Source of the DNA: Marinobacter sp. SS13-12
Lineage (GTDB): Bacteria; Pseudomonadota; Gammaproteobacteria; Pseudomonadales; Oleiphilaceae
Length of the DNA stretch: 64,000 bases
NCBI RefSeq assembly: GCF_030227115.1
Contig: NZ_JASSUA010000005.1
Span: 124,001 to 188,000 of the forward strand
Reading direction: 5' to 3'
Shown here in pieces: positions 8,428 through 17,958 of this stretch. The stretch's first letter is position 1, and each line of letters starts with the position of its first letter. Below the pieces are notes generated by a model. It was not told the DNA's origin. It saw nothing but the letters and a program-made list of their open reading frames with translations, and ran no database searches. The position numbers were made by a program, and so were the translations under genes.

Positions 8428-9809
8428 TGAAAAAGCTTATTCTCCCAGGCCTTGTTTTGGCGCTTTGCGCGCCGCCCACAGCGATTGCTGATTGGACTGA
8501 TGACTGGTTTGCATCGTCCACGTCCAGTGGCGCATCGAGCTACAAGAACCAGCAACGAGGCTTCTACTCTGCAGGGTCCTACTCTGCCCGATTCAACGTT
8601 TCAACGGACCCTCTTCTCACGATCTCTCCCCCCAGGGTCTCTGCAGGCTGCGGTGGTGTGGACGTGTTCCTTGGCGGGATGACGATGCTGGACCCGGATT
8701 ACCTCGTCGATAAGCTCCAGAACATGATTGCGGCCGCTCCCGCAATAGCCTTCGACACTGCCATGAAGGTGATGAGCAAAGAGCTTTCCGAAACCATGAA
8801 GAGCTTCGAAAAAATCATCAACGATCTAAACGGCATTCAAATCAATGACTGTCAGTTTGCCAAAAAACTAGGTGAGCCAGTTGGTGATTTTATTGGCAAT
8901 GCTGCCAGCAACAGACTACGAACACTGGATGCGAAGGTGGGAACCGCACTGGGCTCGGTAACAAGCTGGTACGAGACCACAGAAAATCAAACCGCTTCCA
9001 ACCAGGAACCGACCGAAGATATAAAGCAGCTTACTGCAGACTGCCCAACCCAGTTTAAAAACATCTTCACAACCGGCTCACTACTACAGAACGCAGCCGA
9101 CGAATTCGGGTTCGCCTATGTCGATACCATGCGTGGATTCGTGGGCGATGTAATGATTAACGCAACAGCCGCCGTCAAAGCACCGGTTATAGAGCCAATT
9201 AGCTCTTGCCCGAACAATGACGAATCCAGTGTCGATGATTTTGTAATTGGTAATGCAGAAAAGAAGGTGCAAACCGCCGGCGGACCTGTTTGCGAGAAAG
9301 ATTCTGCTACACCGGGCGGTCTTCTCGCCCTGGTAAGCAACCAGATGAATGCCATTGCCACCAAAATCGAAACTAAAACGGCTTTGACGCCCGCCGAGCA
9401 AGCATTCCTGACCTCATCCCCCATTCCCATTCTGCCCATCATCGTTGATTCCATCGCCTTGGGCGATAAGGCCATGGCGATCGCTCTCACCGAGGAAGTC
9501 GTGGCCTACGCCTATGCCTTCTACATGGTTGACGATTTGTACAACACCATCGACAACATGATGCGGGAAATAGATGCGGTTATGAATAATACCGGCGCTA
9601 CCGGACCGCAATGCGATCGAACGGTCTATGCCGAGGTATCCGATCATCTTACGGGTATCAAGAAGGACGCCTACCAATTCCGCATGGCGGCTCGAAATAG
9701 CTACCTGAAAAAGACCGAAGAACAGATGGCACACATTGCCTTTACAGCGGCTCAAGCAAAACGCCAGGAAGAAGTCCTGCGCCGGAACGCTGAGGACATT
9801 ACCCAATGA
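8427..9809 (+). CDS. traH: TraH, F-type pilus assembly protein
   Basis: A 460-residue exported protein (signal peptide through AIADW) of the TraH family, a periplasmic protein needed for pilus extension in F-type systems. Diagnostic features are the conserved SPPRVSAGCGGVDVFLGG segment near residue 70, the following LQNMIAAAPAIAFDTAMK helix, and a C-terminal coiled-coil-rich region. Length matches F TraH (458). The start overlaps the traF stop, and the stop overlaps the traG start (ATGA), so the three genes are translationally coupled. Confidence 0.95.
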   Translation: MKKLILPGLVLALCAPPTAIADWTDDWFASSTSSGASSYKNQQRGFYSAGSYSARFNVSTDPLLTISPPRVSAGCGGVDVFLGGMTMLDPDYLVDKLQNMIAAAPAIAFDTAMKVMSKELSETMKSFEKIINDLNGIQINDCQFAKKLGEPVGDFIGNAASNRLRTLDAKVGTALGSVTSWYETTENQTASNQEPTEDIKQLTADCPTQFKNIFTTGSLLQNAADEFGFAYVDTMRGFVGDVMINATAAVKAPVIEPISSCPNNDESSVDDFVIGNAEKKVQTAGGPVCEKDSATPGGLLALVSNQMNAIATKIETKTALTPAEQAFLTSSPIPILPIIVDSIALGDKAMAIALTEEVVAYAYAFYMVDDLYNTIDNMMREIDAVMNNTGATGPQCDRTVYAEVSDHLTGIKKDAYQFRMAARNSYLKKTEEQMAHIAFTAAQAKRQEEVLRRNAEDITQ

Positions 9810-12800
9810 AACGCATTCTCCCGCTTCTGGCTTTAATGTTCGCCGTTGCGTTGCCCAGCACAGCACTTGCGCTCGATATGGATTTCTACACCTACGATGG
9901 GTTCACTGAGACGGTAAACGCATTCAAGCGAATATCTTTGGTTTTCGCCAATAACCAGTACACCACCTTGTTTGCTGTTGCAGTGGTCCTGGGCTTGCTT
10001 CTTGGAGGCTTGTTCACGGTTGGTAAAGGAATCATTAACTTCCAGCAGTCGGCAACTGGCCTCAGCCTGGCATGGCTCATGACTACTCTGATCGGCGTCG
10101 CTGTCTTCAAGGCCTTGATCACACCAACCGGCACTGTCCACGTGTATGACCCTGTTCGCAACGCTTACGAGGCCGTTCCAGATGTTCCAGATCTGATCGT
10201 TCTGGTGGCCGGAATGACCAACAAAGCAGAGCGGGCCGTTCAGGAAATAGTCGATGCTTCCGCTGCGCATCCTTATGGTACAGAAGGGATGGGGGTAGGT
10301 TTCGAGCTCCTTCTCAACGCCACCACCGACAAAACGTTTTCGTCGGACTATTACCTTCAAAAGTCCATTCGTCAGTATTTCAAAGATTGCTCGAAGCTGG
10401 CGTTAGTTCTTCCCAGTTATGCCGTTGATCTGGCCGAAATCAAAAGCGGCACCGACAATCTTTTGAATCAGCTAGAAGATATGAAGTCCCCCGCCATGTT
10501 CACAACCATGTACGCCGCTGGCGCATACAAAGCCGGCACCGTCATGAGCTGTACCGATGCCTTTGACAACGTGTTACAACCAGCCCTAAATGCTGCTCCT
10601 ACTTTCGATGAGCATCTTAATTCGGTCTGTACCAAAAGCGGCTTTGACGTTGCTGTTCCCGCCCAGAAAACCGCTTGTGAGACCAAGATTCAGAACATGA
10701 ATCTTAATGTCTTCGGGGCGGCTGCAGCACCACCTACCCAGCTGCTACGCAACGTTGTGATAAGCAATGCGATCGCCAGCGTTATGCTCGATGAAAACCC
10801 CGATGCGGGGATCCGGGCACTTACGAATCGCTCGATGATGAACAACGGCCTGGGTATTGCGGTGAGCGCCAACGAATGGATGCCGAAAATTCGAGCCTCA
10901 GTGACAGCAATCGTATTGGGTCTGATTCCAATTCTGGCTTTGTTCATCGTCACCCCACTTTTCCCAATGGCCCTGAAACTGATCGTGGCACTGCTCGGAT
11001 GGATCATGCTGTGGGGCGTTATGGATGTGATTCTTGCGCAGATCGCTGTGGACCAGGCTTACGATGCGGTAGACGAAATAAAACGCCACAACATGGGTCT
11101 TTCCGCGATATTTCTCGCACCAGAGAGCGCGACACAAGCCCTATCTCTGTTTGGGAAGGCCCGCGGCATGGGCATCACCATTTCCGCCTTTATTGCAGCA
11201 ATGCTCTTCAAGATGTCGCCCTACGGACTTACCTCGCTGGCTGGCAATTGGTCCGGCCATGCCGATTCGGCTGGCGCTGATGCCGCCGCCAAAGGCCAAT
11301 CGCCTGTCGAGAGCATGAACCATCTGAATGCCCTGGCTAGTGCTCGCGGATCTGCGAATCTGATGGCTGAAGCTGGATGGGACAATGTTTCTTCTGTCCG
11401 AGAACTAGATCAATCTCACCAACACTATCGAAGCGCTGAAGTAATGTCTCAGCTTCGAAGCATGGGTTACAACACCCCCACTGATGGCGGTAAAGGTTGG
11501 GGCGCCATAGATGGTGGAAAGATCTCCGGTGAGCTTGAAGGCACGGCAGAAGTTGCAGGCGGAAGCTCGCCGGGACAGTTAGCTCAACGTTCCTCAGACA
11601 CAGCTAGACTCGGCACCCTCAACACGACAGGTTCTGCAGATGGAAGAGACGAAGCCGCTCAAAAGCGCGGGATGACAACGTACTCACAAGCTGTGATGGA
11701 TACCACATACGGTGTGATGAATACAGGTTCGGAGCTTTCCACAATGGCAAGCATGGCCGACCGCATTCAGCAAAATCACGAAGGAATGAGCGATGGACAG
11801 GCGTGGATGGCTCTTTCCATAGCTAAGAACGCGGGGCTTTTAGGCCAACTTGGTGCTACCGATTGGCATCCAGTCCAAGTCGAAAAAATGGCGGAAATCA
11901 CATCCTCCATGAATTACGCCCAGACAACCGGCGTCATGGAGTACATGAGGGATAACAACCTGTCAGTGGATGAAGTCTACGAATCTCTTGGCGCTATGCG
12001 CGCCGCAACCGCTCACGGCGATCATGCAGCTCTTCAACATATTACTCCCGAACAATTTGCTACCGCTCGTGGATTTGAAAACGCGAAACATATGGCGAAT
12101 ACCTCGGCTGAAATGGGCGCAAGAGCCGAAGTTGCTTCGGCAACAGGGCTTGATCTCAACGAACAAGTATCCCGCGAACGCTTGGCCAATCTTGGAACCT
12201 ACTCTTTTACGCAAGATGAGATGCAGGAACTAGTGCAGAAAGGATGGTTTACTCAGGAGCAAGTAGACGCAAGCCCGAATGGAACCAGAGTGCAAATGTC
12301 TCTGGACTCCAACGGAAATGTCGTCCATAGCGGAGCACTTTCCGGCCACAGCGCGACTAGCAACAATTCAATTACCGAGGACAGCCGACAAACCAAAACA
12401 GATGCTAAAACCATTGATGTCGGCGAGAGAGTGGTGATCCCGAGCATTGGCAAACTGGCAATGAGCAAAGATCCCGAAGACACCAGACATCTGGCAGATG
12501 TCCTCAAAGAACTGAAGGGTGATGGTCAAGAAGGCGACCGATTTAATGTAATTGGCCAGTTAGCCCAAATGTTGAGCTCCGTGAATTCTAGTTCGATAAG
12601 TGGAGATTTTGGAATTGGAACCCGCGGAGAAGCAGGTGTATCAACCGGCGTGCTGGAAAACGTTGGCTTAACAGGCTCGCTTGTTGGGTATACCAATAAA
12701 GGTGTCCAAGAATCTGAAAGTGCAGACATGCAACGAGAGCGAATTTCTCGGATGGCCGAACAAACCTTTGACATTCTCAACGGAAAGGAAGTTCCGCCCG

Positions 12801-12976
12801 GCGAAGACACTTATATGGCCGCTGCAAAGCACGTCCAAAGCGAATTCCAGACATACTATGGCGAGGAAAAAGCTGAGGCCGATACTGCATTCAAGTTCCT
12901 CTCGGAACTTGATAACCCCGAGTCGCCATACCCCGAAAAGGATAACGGCGTTGATAGGCGGGGAAGAAAGCGATGA
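9806..12976 (+). CDS. traG: TraG, mating-pair stabilisation / entry-exclusion target protein
   Basis: A 1056-residue inner-membrane protein. The N-terminal half carries a signal-like helix and several TM segments (around residues 45-75, 85-105 and 360-430). The long C-terminal half is hydrophilic, low in cysteine and rich in Ala, Gly, Ser and Gln, as in F TraG. In F the N-terminal domain acts in pilus assembly, and the C-terminal periplasmic domain acts in mating-pair stabilisation and recognises the recipient exclusion protein TraS. Somewhat longer than F TraG (938). I see no traS or traT entry-exclusion gene next to it. It overlaps both neighbours by 4 nt. Confidence 0.92.
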   Translation: MKRILPLLALMFAVALPSTALALDMDFYTYDGFTETVNAFKRISLVFANNQYTTLFAVAVVLGLLLGGLFTVGKGIINFQQSATGLSLAWLMTTLIGVAVFKALITPTGTVHVYDPVRNAYEAVPDVPDLIVLVAGMTNKAERAVQEIVDASAAHPYGTEGMGVGFELLLNATTDKTFSSDYYLQKSIRQYFKDCSKLALVLPSYAVDLAEIKSGTDNLLNQLEDMKSPAMFTTMYAAGAYKAGTVMSCTDAFDNVLQPALNAAPTFDEHLNSVCTKSGFDVAVPAQKTACETKIQNMNLNVFGAAAAPPTQLLRNVVISNAIASVMLDENPDAGIRALTNRSMMNNGLGIAVSANEWMPKIRASVTAIVLGLIPILALFIVTPLFPMALKLIVALLGWIMLWGVMDVILAQIAVDQAYDAVDEIKRHNMGLSAIFLAPESATQALSLFGKARGMGITISAFIAAMLFKMSPYGLTSLAGNWSGHADSAGADAAAKGQSPVESMNHLNALASARGSANLMAEAGWDNVSSVRELDQSHQHYRSAEVMSQLRSMGYNTPTDGGKGWGAIDGGKISGELEGTAEVAGGSSPGQLAQRSSDTARLGTLNTTGSADGRDEAAQKRGMTTYSQAVMDTTYGVMNTGSELSTMASMADRIQQNHEGMSDGQAWMALSIAKNAGLLGQLGATDWHPVQVEKMAEITSSMNYAQTTGVMEYMRDNNLSVDEVYESLGAMRAATAHGDHAALQHITPEQFATARGFENAKHMANTSAEMGARAEVASATGLDLNEQVSRERLANLGTYSFTQDEMQELVQKGWFTQEQVDASPNGTRVQMSLDSNGNVVHSGALSGHSATSNNSITEDSRQTKTDAKTIDVGERVVIPSIGKLAMSKDPEDTRHLADVLKELKGDGQEGDRFNVIGQLAQMLSSVNSSSISGDFGIGTRGEAGVSTGVLENVGLTGSLVGYTNKGVQESESADMQRERISRMAEQTFDILNGKEVPPGEDTYMAAAKHVQSEFQTYYGEEKAEADTAFKFLSELDNPESPYPEKDNGVDRRGRKR

Positions 12977-13440
12977 ACCTGCTTCGCGTATCGCCTCTTC
13001 TGATTCTTGCGATGACAGCATCTACAGGCTTTGCTTCGCCAAACATCGAGCAATGTTTTTCGGAGGCGGCGGGACGCTATCAGGTCCCAACTCGTCTTTT
13101 AAAGGCAATCGCTCTGGTTGAAAGTAACAACCAGACCGACGCTATTAACGGCAACAATAGCGACGGTTCCAGAGATTATGGGTTGATGCAGATCAACTCC
13201 CAGCATTTAGAGCGGTTGCGCCCCTACCGCATAACCGCACCCGTTCTGGTTCGCGATCCTTGCGCCAATATTCATGTTGGCGCCTGGATCCTTGCCGAAA
13301 ACCTCGTCACCACAAAAGGCAACCTGTGGGCCGCTGTCGGAGCCTACAACGCCGGATTCTCAACCAAACCAAAAGTACAGCGAGCTCGCCTGAATTATGT
13401 GGCGAAAGTCCGTAATGCACTTCAACGTATCGGAGAATAG
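12973..13440 (+). CDS. Lytic transglycosylase of transfer operon
   Basis: A 155-residue exported SLT-type lytic transglycosylase with a signal peptide ending near FASPN. It would locally open peptidoglycan for the secretion channel. The catalytic glutamate is Glu50 in AIALVESNN. The downstream family motifs GLMQINSQH and AVGAYNAGF are present. Size and domain match the small conjugation transglycosylases (TrbN, P19, F orf169). The ATG overlaps the traG stop. The next gene follows after 3 nt, so both belong to the tra transcript. Confidence 0.93.
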   Translation: MNLLRVSPLLILAMTASTGFASPNIEQCFSEAAGRYQVPTRLLKAIALVESNNQTDAINGNNSDGSRDYGLMQINSQHLERLRPYRITAPVLVRDPCANIHVGAWILAENLVTTKGNLWAAVGAYNAGFSTKPKVQRARLNYVAKVRNALQRIGE

Positions 13441-13443
13441 AAA

Positions 13444-14424
13444 ATGGAACCGGAAAAAAGCACGGAGCAGACCTTGATTGAGGCCTTTACGCAGCAGCAG
13501 CGGGCGTTCGCGGACGCAATAATGACCGAGACGCGAAAGACTCGCCGAAGTGCAAACTGGCGAACTTTCGCGTTCGTTCTAGTGGTTGTGTCTATCTTTG
13601 CCACCAATATGCTTTACAGCACCGGGATCGTTGGTGGTACCACCATCCCCAAAGACGGCAAATATGTTTCCCTCGTGCGCCTCGATGGACCTATCGAAGC
13701 AGGACAGGCCAATTCATTCCAACAAATCGAAAACCATCTCTACCAGGCATTTCACGACAAAGAGGCTAAAGGCGTTCTTCTGGTCATCAACTCACCCGGC
13801 GGTACGCCTGTCCAATCCCACAAACTCTACAAGTACCTGCTCGATCTAAAGGAAGAGACCGGTAAACATTTGGTAGTCCTGGGGGATGACATGCTGACTT
13901 CAGGCGCATACATGGTCGCAGTCGCAGCCGACAAGATCTTTGTGAATCCTTCCACACTCACCGGATCAATTGGTGTATTCCAGCAATCATTTGGCTTCAA
14001 AGATCTCGCCGACAAAGTAGGCGTTCATGCACGGACTATCGTTGCCGGAGAAAATAAACGCAGACTGGACCCTTTCCTTGACACCGATCCAGAAGATCTA
14101 CAAAAGGTTCAATCGGTACTCAACGACATTCATCAACAGTTCATTGCTGTGGTGAAGGATTCTCGTGCAGACAAGCTAACCAGCGATCAAAATTTGTTTA
14201 CAGGAGATTATTGGACGGGACACGAAGCTGTCGAGCTAGGATTAGTAGATGGTATCGAAACCTATCACGGAGTTCTTGAAAGCGAGTTCGGTGCTCAACA
14301 TGCGTTGGACTACACCCAAAAACCGGGACTTTTTTCGAGGCTGCCAAGGGTTGCTGAGGCATGGCTGGAAGATGCCACGCTGAACATTCTCAACAGCGCT
14401 ACTAACTCAATACCACGCCTTTAA
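13444..14424 (+). CDS. SohB/SppA-like S49 peptidase at the end of the transfer operon
   Basis: A 326-residue membrane-anchored serine peptidase. One TM helix lies at about residues 40-58. It is followed by an S49 domain with VLLVINSPGG, the nucleophile in TSGAYM (Ser153), TGSIGVFQ and a candidate catalytic lysine in AGENKRR (Lys205). The 52-residue Ser-Lys spacing is what S49 peptidases use. GGAGAA precedes the ATG. S49 peptidases cleave membrane or signal-peptide remnants. Placement as the last gene of the mating-pair operon suggests it processes pilin remnants or controls tra membrane proteins, which is inference. Confidence 0.88.
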   Translation: MEPEKSTEQTLIEAFTQQQRAFADAIMTETRKTRRSANWRTFAFVLVVVSIFATNMLYSTGIVGGTTIPKDGKYVSLVRLDGPIEAGQANSFQQIENHLYQAFHDKEAKGVLLVINSPGGTPVQSHKLYKYLLDLKEETGKHLVVLGDDMLTSGAYMVAVAADKIFVNPSTLTGSIGVFQQSFGFKDLADKVGVHARTIVAGENKRRLDPFLDTDPEDLQKVQSVLNDIHQQFIAVVKDSRADKLTSDQNLFTGDYWTGHEAVELGLVDGIETYHGVLESEFGAQHALDYTQKPGLFSRLPRVAEAWLEDATLNILNSATNSIPRL

Positions 14425-14612
14425 TCACCCTTGCCAGTTGCAGGCCTCACACAAGTGCGGCCTGACACGTCCGATTGCGTCACTATCGGTTCAATGTTTT
14501 TCCCATCGCCAGTGACCGAAAAGGGAATTATCGAATGGTCGTGACACCATAAATTGGCCGCTCGGGTCGCAAAGCGGACATTCAGATCAAAGGCCGAAGG
14601 GCTCGCTTTGAG
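14425..14612. repeat. Gap between convergent genes with one arm of a dispersed short repeat
   Basis: A 188-nt region between the convergent sohB-like and lysE-like genes. It contains GGTCGCAAAGCGGACATTCAG at about 14566-14586 (shared with sites near 22822, 27042 and 28083) and a related GCTCGCTTTGAG at about 14600. The CAGGCC/GGCCTG inverted pair at about 14443-14466 could end the tra transcript but lacks a clear T run. I see no gene here. It marks the junction between the transfer module and the cargo. Confidence 0.5.
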
Positions 14613-15218
14613 TTATGTTGATTTGGAAGCCAACACACCAGCTGCGCCCAAGTAGAACGACGCGACGATCTTATTGGCCCATTTGCTCCCCCGCAAATGC
14701 TTGCCCAGCTTGGATGCTCCCACTATGTAGGTCGCGTATATGGAAAAAGAAATCGCCATTGCGACTGCCACCAATGCTACCGCTTGAGAGATATAAGTGC
14801 CGGAAGACTTGATGAATAGCGGGTAGATCATCAGACTCGCCAGCAGTGCTTTAGGATTTGTCAGTGAGACTGCCATTGCGCTTAGCATCATTTTGCTTAC
14901 GGTCATTGTCTGAGAGGAAACGGTTACAATATTTACCCCGGACCTGAACGCCTTTATGGCGAGATACGTCAGATAAGCAACCCCACACCACTTCAGCAGT
15001 ACCAGTGCGCTTGCATGGCGTTGTATCAGTACGCCCAATCCGGATAACACAAGTATCCCGTGGACGCAGGTTGCCAGCATAAAACCCACTGCGACTGCCA
15101 GCGACTTCCGTGCGCCATACTTAAGGGACTGTCCTACGGCAAATGCAGCGTTCGGCCCAGGCAGAGCCAGGATTGACGCGAAGGTTGTAGCGAAAGTGAT
15201 TAAAAGTCCCCAATCCAC
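14613..15218 (-). CDS. LysE/RhtB-family amino-acid exporter
   Basis: A 201-residue inner-membrane transporter of the LysE/RhtB superfamily, which exports amino acids such as homoserine, threonine or lysine. About six TM helices are visible. The family signature is present near the N-terminus (ILALPGPNAAFAVGQSLKYG), as is the SLTNPKALLASLMIYP motif. The start is GTG, supported by GGAGG about 7 nt upstream. It lies 55 nt beyond the DapA-like gene on the same strand, so co-transcription is plausible. This is a chromosome-type metabolic gene in an otherwise mobile setting. Confidence 0.88.
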   Translation of the reverse strand: MDWGLLITFATTFASILALPGPNAAFAVGQSLKYGARKSLAVAVGFMLATCVHGILVLSGLGVLIQRHASALVLLKWCGVAYLTYLAIKAFRSGVNIVTVSSQTMTVSKMMLSAMAVSLTNPKALLASLMIYPLFIKSSGTYISQAVALVAVAMAISFSIYATYIVGASKLGKHLRGSKWANKIVASFYLGAAGVLASKST

Positions 15219-15273
15219 TCAAAACCCTCCGCTTTTAACCCGTTGTATTGACCGTCGTGGAGCGACATTTGCG

Positions 15274-16167
15274 TCACGATAAATCCAGCTCATCAATCAA
15301 GTTCGCCAGTCGTCGACGCCCCTCTTTATCAAGGGTTTTGAGCGGCAGCGGTAAACACGGAGACTCGGCAATTCCCTGCAATTCCGCAGCAGCTGCGACA
15401 ACCCGCAGGCTTCCTCCAGATTCGTTGAACAATTCCCATAAGGGCTGTAATCGTTTCGATAAACGTGTCGCTTCCTGCGCGTTCCCGGCCTGAGCTGCGC
15501 GGGTAATCGCAAGTGCTGCAGCGGGAAACACACCCCCGATTACTGAGTACCAGGCGTCACATCCGGCATTCAGACCAGTCGCGGCGAAGGCATCTCCGCT
15601 TACACCCAAAGTGACATTTGATGGAATGCGTGCTCGAAGCGCTTCAACCCGCGACCTTGCTTCAGTCGGGTCCTCAGGCACTCCGGGAATCTTAATTGAC
15701 GCCACGTTCGGAAGAAGCGCGATTTGTCCGTGGAGCTCGTCGCTGAAATGAAACTGCGTAGTGCCCGGATTGTCGTAAACACAAAGCGGCACCGACAGCG
15801 CCTGCGTTACCGTTTCATAGAGGCCAAAAACTTCGTCAGGAAGCAGTTTCTGATAGGACATAGGCGCTAGCAGTACGCCGTTGACGCCAGCAACGTCTGC
15901 ATCTTCAGCCAGTGTAAGTACATCGCGCGTACGCAGTGCACCAATACCGGCCATCACCGGAACATTCCCTGCGTGCTCTACAGCGAGCCTTACTACACGC
16001 GCACGCTCAGCCATGGTCAGATAGGCATAGTTCCCGGTGGAGCCCAACACGCCTATCGAATCGACGTTGGCAGTAACGAGCCGTTCGATTAATCGAACAA
16101 ATGCCACCTCGTCCAAACCGCGCTCATTCATAGGGGTTAAAGGAAATGCGCTGAGGCCCGAAAACAC
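15274..16167 (-). CDS. Dihydrodipicolinate synthase-family aldolase/lyase
   Basis: A 297-residue class I aldolase of the DapA/N-acetylneuraminate lyase family. Seen are the GVLGSTGNYAYL substrate loop (DapA has GTTGE), the catalytic tyrosine in CVYDNPGTT, and the Schiff-base lysine in ASIKIPGV. The changed loop argues against true DapA and for another 2-oxo acid lyase or hydrolyase. The substrate is not predictable. The GTG start is supported by GGAGG at 16175-16179 (minus-strand reading). The exporter downstream may handle its product or a related amino acid. Confidence 0.8.
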   Translation of the reverse strand: MFSGLSAFPLTPMNERGLDEVAFVRLIERLVTANVDSIGVLGSTGNYAYLTMAERARVVRLAVEHAGNVPVMAGIGALRTRDVLTLAEDADVAGVNGVLLAPMSYQKLLPDEVFGLYETVTQALSVPLCVYDNPGTTQFHFSDELHGQIALLPNVASIKIPGVPEDPTEARSRVEALRARIPSNVTLGVSGDAFAATGLNAGCDAWYSVIGGVFPAAALAITRAAQAGNAQEATRLSKRLQPLWELFNESGGSLRVVAAAAELQGIAESPCLPLPLKTLDKEGRRRLANLIDELDLS

Positions 16168-16351
16168 AATGAATCCTCCGAAGTCGTGGAAAAGGCGGAT
16201 GCCTTCCTCTTTGAATCAGCCTAGCAGAATGGAGGTCAATTAGTGCACATCCGCTAGTTCAAATGCGGCCTGCTGGAATGAACCCTACAAACCGGTGCTT
16301 TCTCTGATCCTGAAAAGAGGCGTTTGGTCCCCATCCGTTATGAACGTACGA

Positions 16352-16570
16352 TCAAACGCCATCAAGCACTAAATGCACAATAAGCATCAGAATTCCAACA
16401 AAAGAAGCGGTGAACAGAAGCCCTCCCAGAATAAAGGGAAGCGGGCTACCGCTGTTGAAATCTTCCTGATAACGGTGACTTGATTGGACACCGATCGCCG
16501 CTCCAAGGATACTTTGTAGAAGCTTTAAAGGCCTGACGCCATTTCTTCGCTCATGATCTCTGCCAGTCAT
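16352..16570 (-). CDS. DUF2970 small membrane protein
   Basis: A 72-residue protein with the DUF2970 pattern: a basic N-terminus, LLQSILGAAIGVQSS, a short polar stretch containing DF, then PFILGGLLFTASFVGILML forming one TM helix. DUF2970 proteins are small inner-membrane proteins of proteobacteria with no known function. It starts inside the last codons of ccoG (4-nt overlap), so the two are coupled. That suggests a role near cytochrome oxidase assembly, but only by association. Confidence 0.8.
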   Translation of the reverse strand: MTGRDHERRNGVRPLKLLQSILGAAIGVQSSHRYQEDFNSGSPLPFILGGLLFTASFVGILMLIVHLVLDGV

Positions 16571-17958
16571 TGTATTGCCCCCGTAAATTTACTGTTTTCG
16601 ACGAGTTTCAGTGCCGGATCTTCCACTGATTGGAGATGGAAACGGATAGTATTGGCCTCAGTCTTCAGGGACTCAGGGGCAACTGATACAGAAACCGGTA
16701 ACTCGACCCTTTCTCCCGAACCCACGGATCCTGTGGCGGTGGAGCTCAGTTGCAATCCATCCAGACCTGACACACTCACGTTGTAGCTCTGGCTTTGTTG
16801 GCTTTTGTTGAGAACTTTCAGGACGTAACTGTTCTCAATCTGACCTTCCGCGTTGTATCGAAACAGACCACGATCCTTCGCAATATCGAGGGTGACCAGA
16901 GGTCTGGATAGAATGGTCAGGGATAATGCCGCGACCATGGTGAGCAGAGCGACGCCGTAACCGATCATTCTTGGCCTGAGGATACGCCGGCCACCACCCT
17001 CCAACTCTCTTTCACTGGTGTAACGAATCAGACCCAGGTCGTACCCCATCCGGTCCATGACAGAGTCGCAGGCATCGATACAGGCCGCACACCCTATGCA
17101 CTCCATCTGCAGGCCATCGCGGATGTCGATACCGGTAGGGCACACCTGAACGCACATCTGGCAGTCGATACAGTCACCCAGCCCCTCCGACCGATGATCC
17201 GCCCCCCTCTTCCGGGCGCCTCTGGACTCGCCGCGGGCCGCGTCGTAAGTGATAACCAATGAGTCCCGGTCCAGCATTGATGACTGGAAACGTCCATAAG
17301 GACACATATGCAGGCACACTTTCTCCCGGAGCCAGCCCGCGTTTATGTATGTCGCAGCCGTGAAGAAAAAGACCCAGAAAAGAGCCATACTTCCTATGTC
17401 CATGGTAACCAGGTTGGGTACCAGTTCCCGAATGGGTGTGAAGTAACCAACGAACGTCACAGCTGTTACAAGGCTGATCATTAGCCAGAGGCTATGCTTC
17501 TGCACGCGTTTGAGAAACTTGGCGGAGCTCATGGGTGCCTGGTCAAGCTTGATGCGCTGGTTTCGGTCGCCCTCGGAGACTTTTTCTGCCCACATGAAAA
17601 TCCACATCCATACACTCTGAGGACAGGTGTATCCGCACCAGACCCGTCCTGCCAACACGGTCAAAAAGAACAGCCCGAATGCGCATATGATCAGGATTGG
17701 GGACAGGACAACCAGATCCTGAGGCCAGAAGGTACTGCCAAATATGTGGAACTGTTTATCAGAAAGGTCCCATAACACGGCTTGGCGATCGCCCCAGCTC
17801 AGCCATGCCGTTCCGAAATACAGCGTAAAGAGAATTACTCCGCCAAGGATTCTTAGTTGCCTGAACGATCCCTTAAAACTACGAGTATGAATTTTATCCA
17901 TTATCTGGGAGCGGCCAGAGCCGGTATCGATATTGCGAAGCGGTATATTCTGGCTCAT
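16567..17958 (-). CDS. ccoG: CcoG, cbb3 oxidase assembly ferredoxin (FixG/RdxA)
   Basis: A 463-residue inner-membrane iron-sulfur protein that supplies reduced copper during assembly of cbb3-type cytochrome oxidase. TM segments lie near residues 38-55, 80-105, 155-175, 190-210 and 335-355. Cysteine motifs are CGYTCPQSVWM and two 4Fe-4S clusters (CIDCQMCVQVCP and CIGCAACIDACD). The C-terminal Ig-like domain is present. The ATG at 17958 is preferred over an upstream GTG because AGGAGG lies 6 nt before it. It overlaps the DUF934 stop. No ccoNOPQ or ccoS is in the window, so CcoG is away from its usual partners. Confidence 0.93.
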   Translation of the reverse strand: MSQNIPLRNIDTGSGRSQIMDKIHTRSFKGSFRQLRILGGVILFTLYFGTAWLSWGDRQAVLWDLSDKQFHIFGSTFWPQDLVVLSPILIICAFGLFFLTVLAGRVWCGYTCPQSVWMWIFMWAEKVSEGDRNQRIKLDQAPMSSAKFLKRVQKHSLWLMISLVTAVTFVGYFTPIRELVPNLVTMDIGSMALFWVFFFTAATYINAGWLREKVCLHMCPYGRFQSSMLDRDSLVITYDAARGESRGARKRGADHRSEGLGDCIDCQMCVQVCPTGIDIRDGLQMECIGCAACIDACDSVMDRMGYDLGLIRYTSERELEGGGRRILRPRMIGYGVALLTMVAALSLTILSRPLVTLDIAKDRGLFRYNAEGQIENSYVLKVLNKSQQSQSYNVSVSGLDGLQLSSTATGSVGSGERVELPVSVSVAPESLKTEANTIRFHLQSVEDPALKLVENSKFTGAIQ

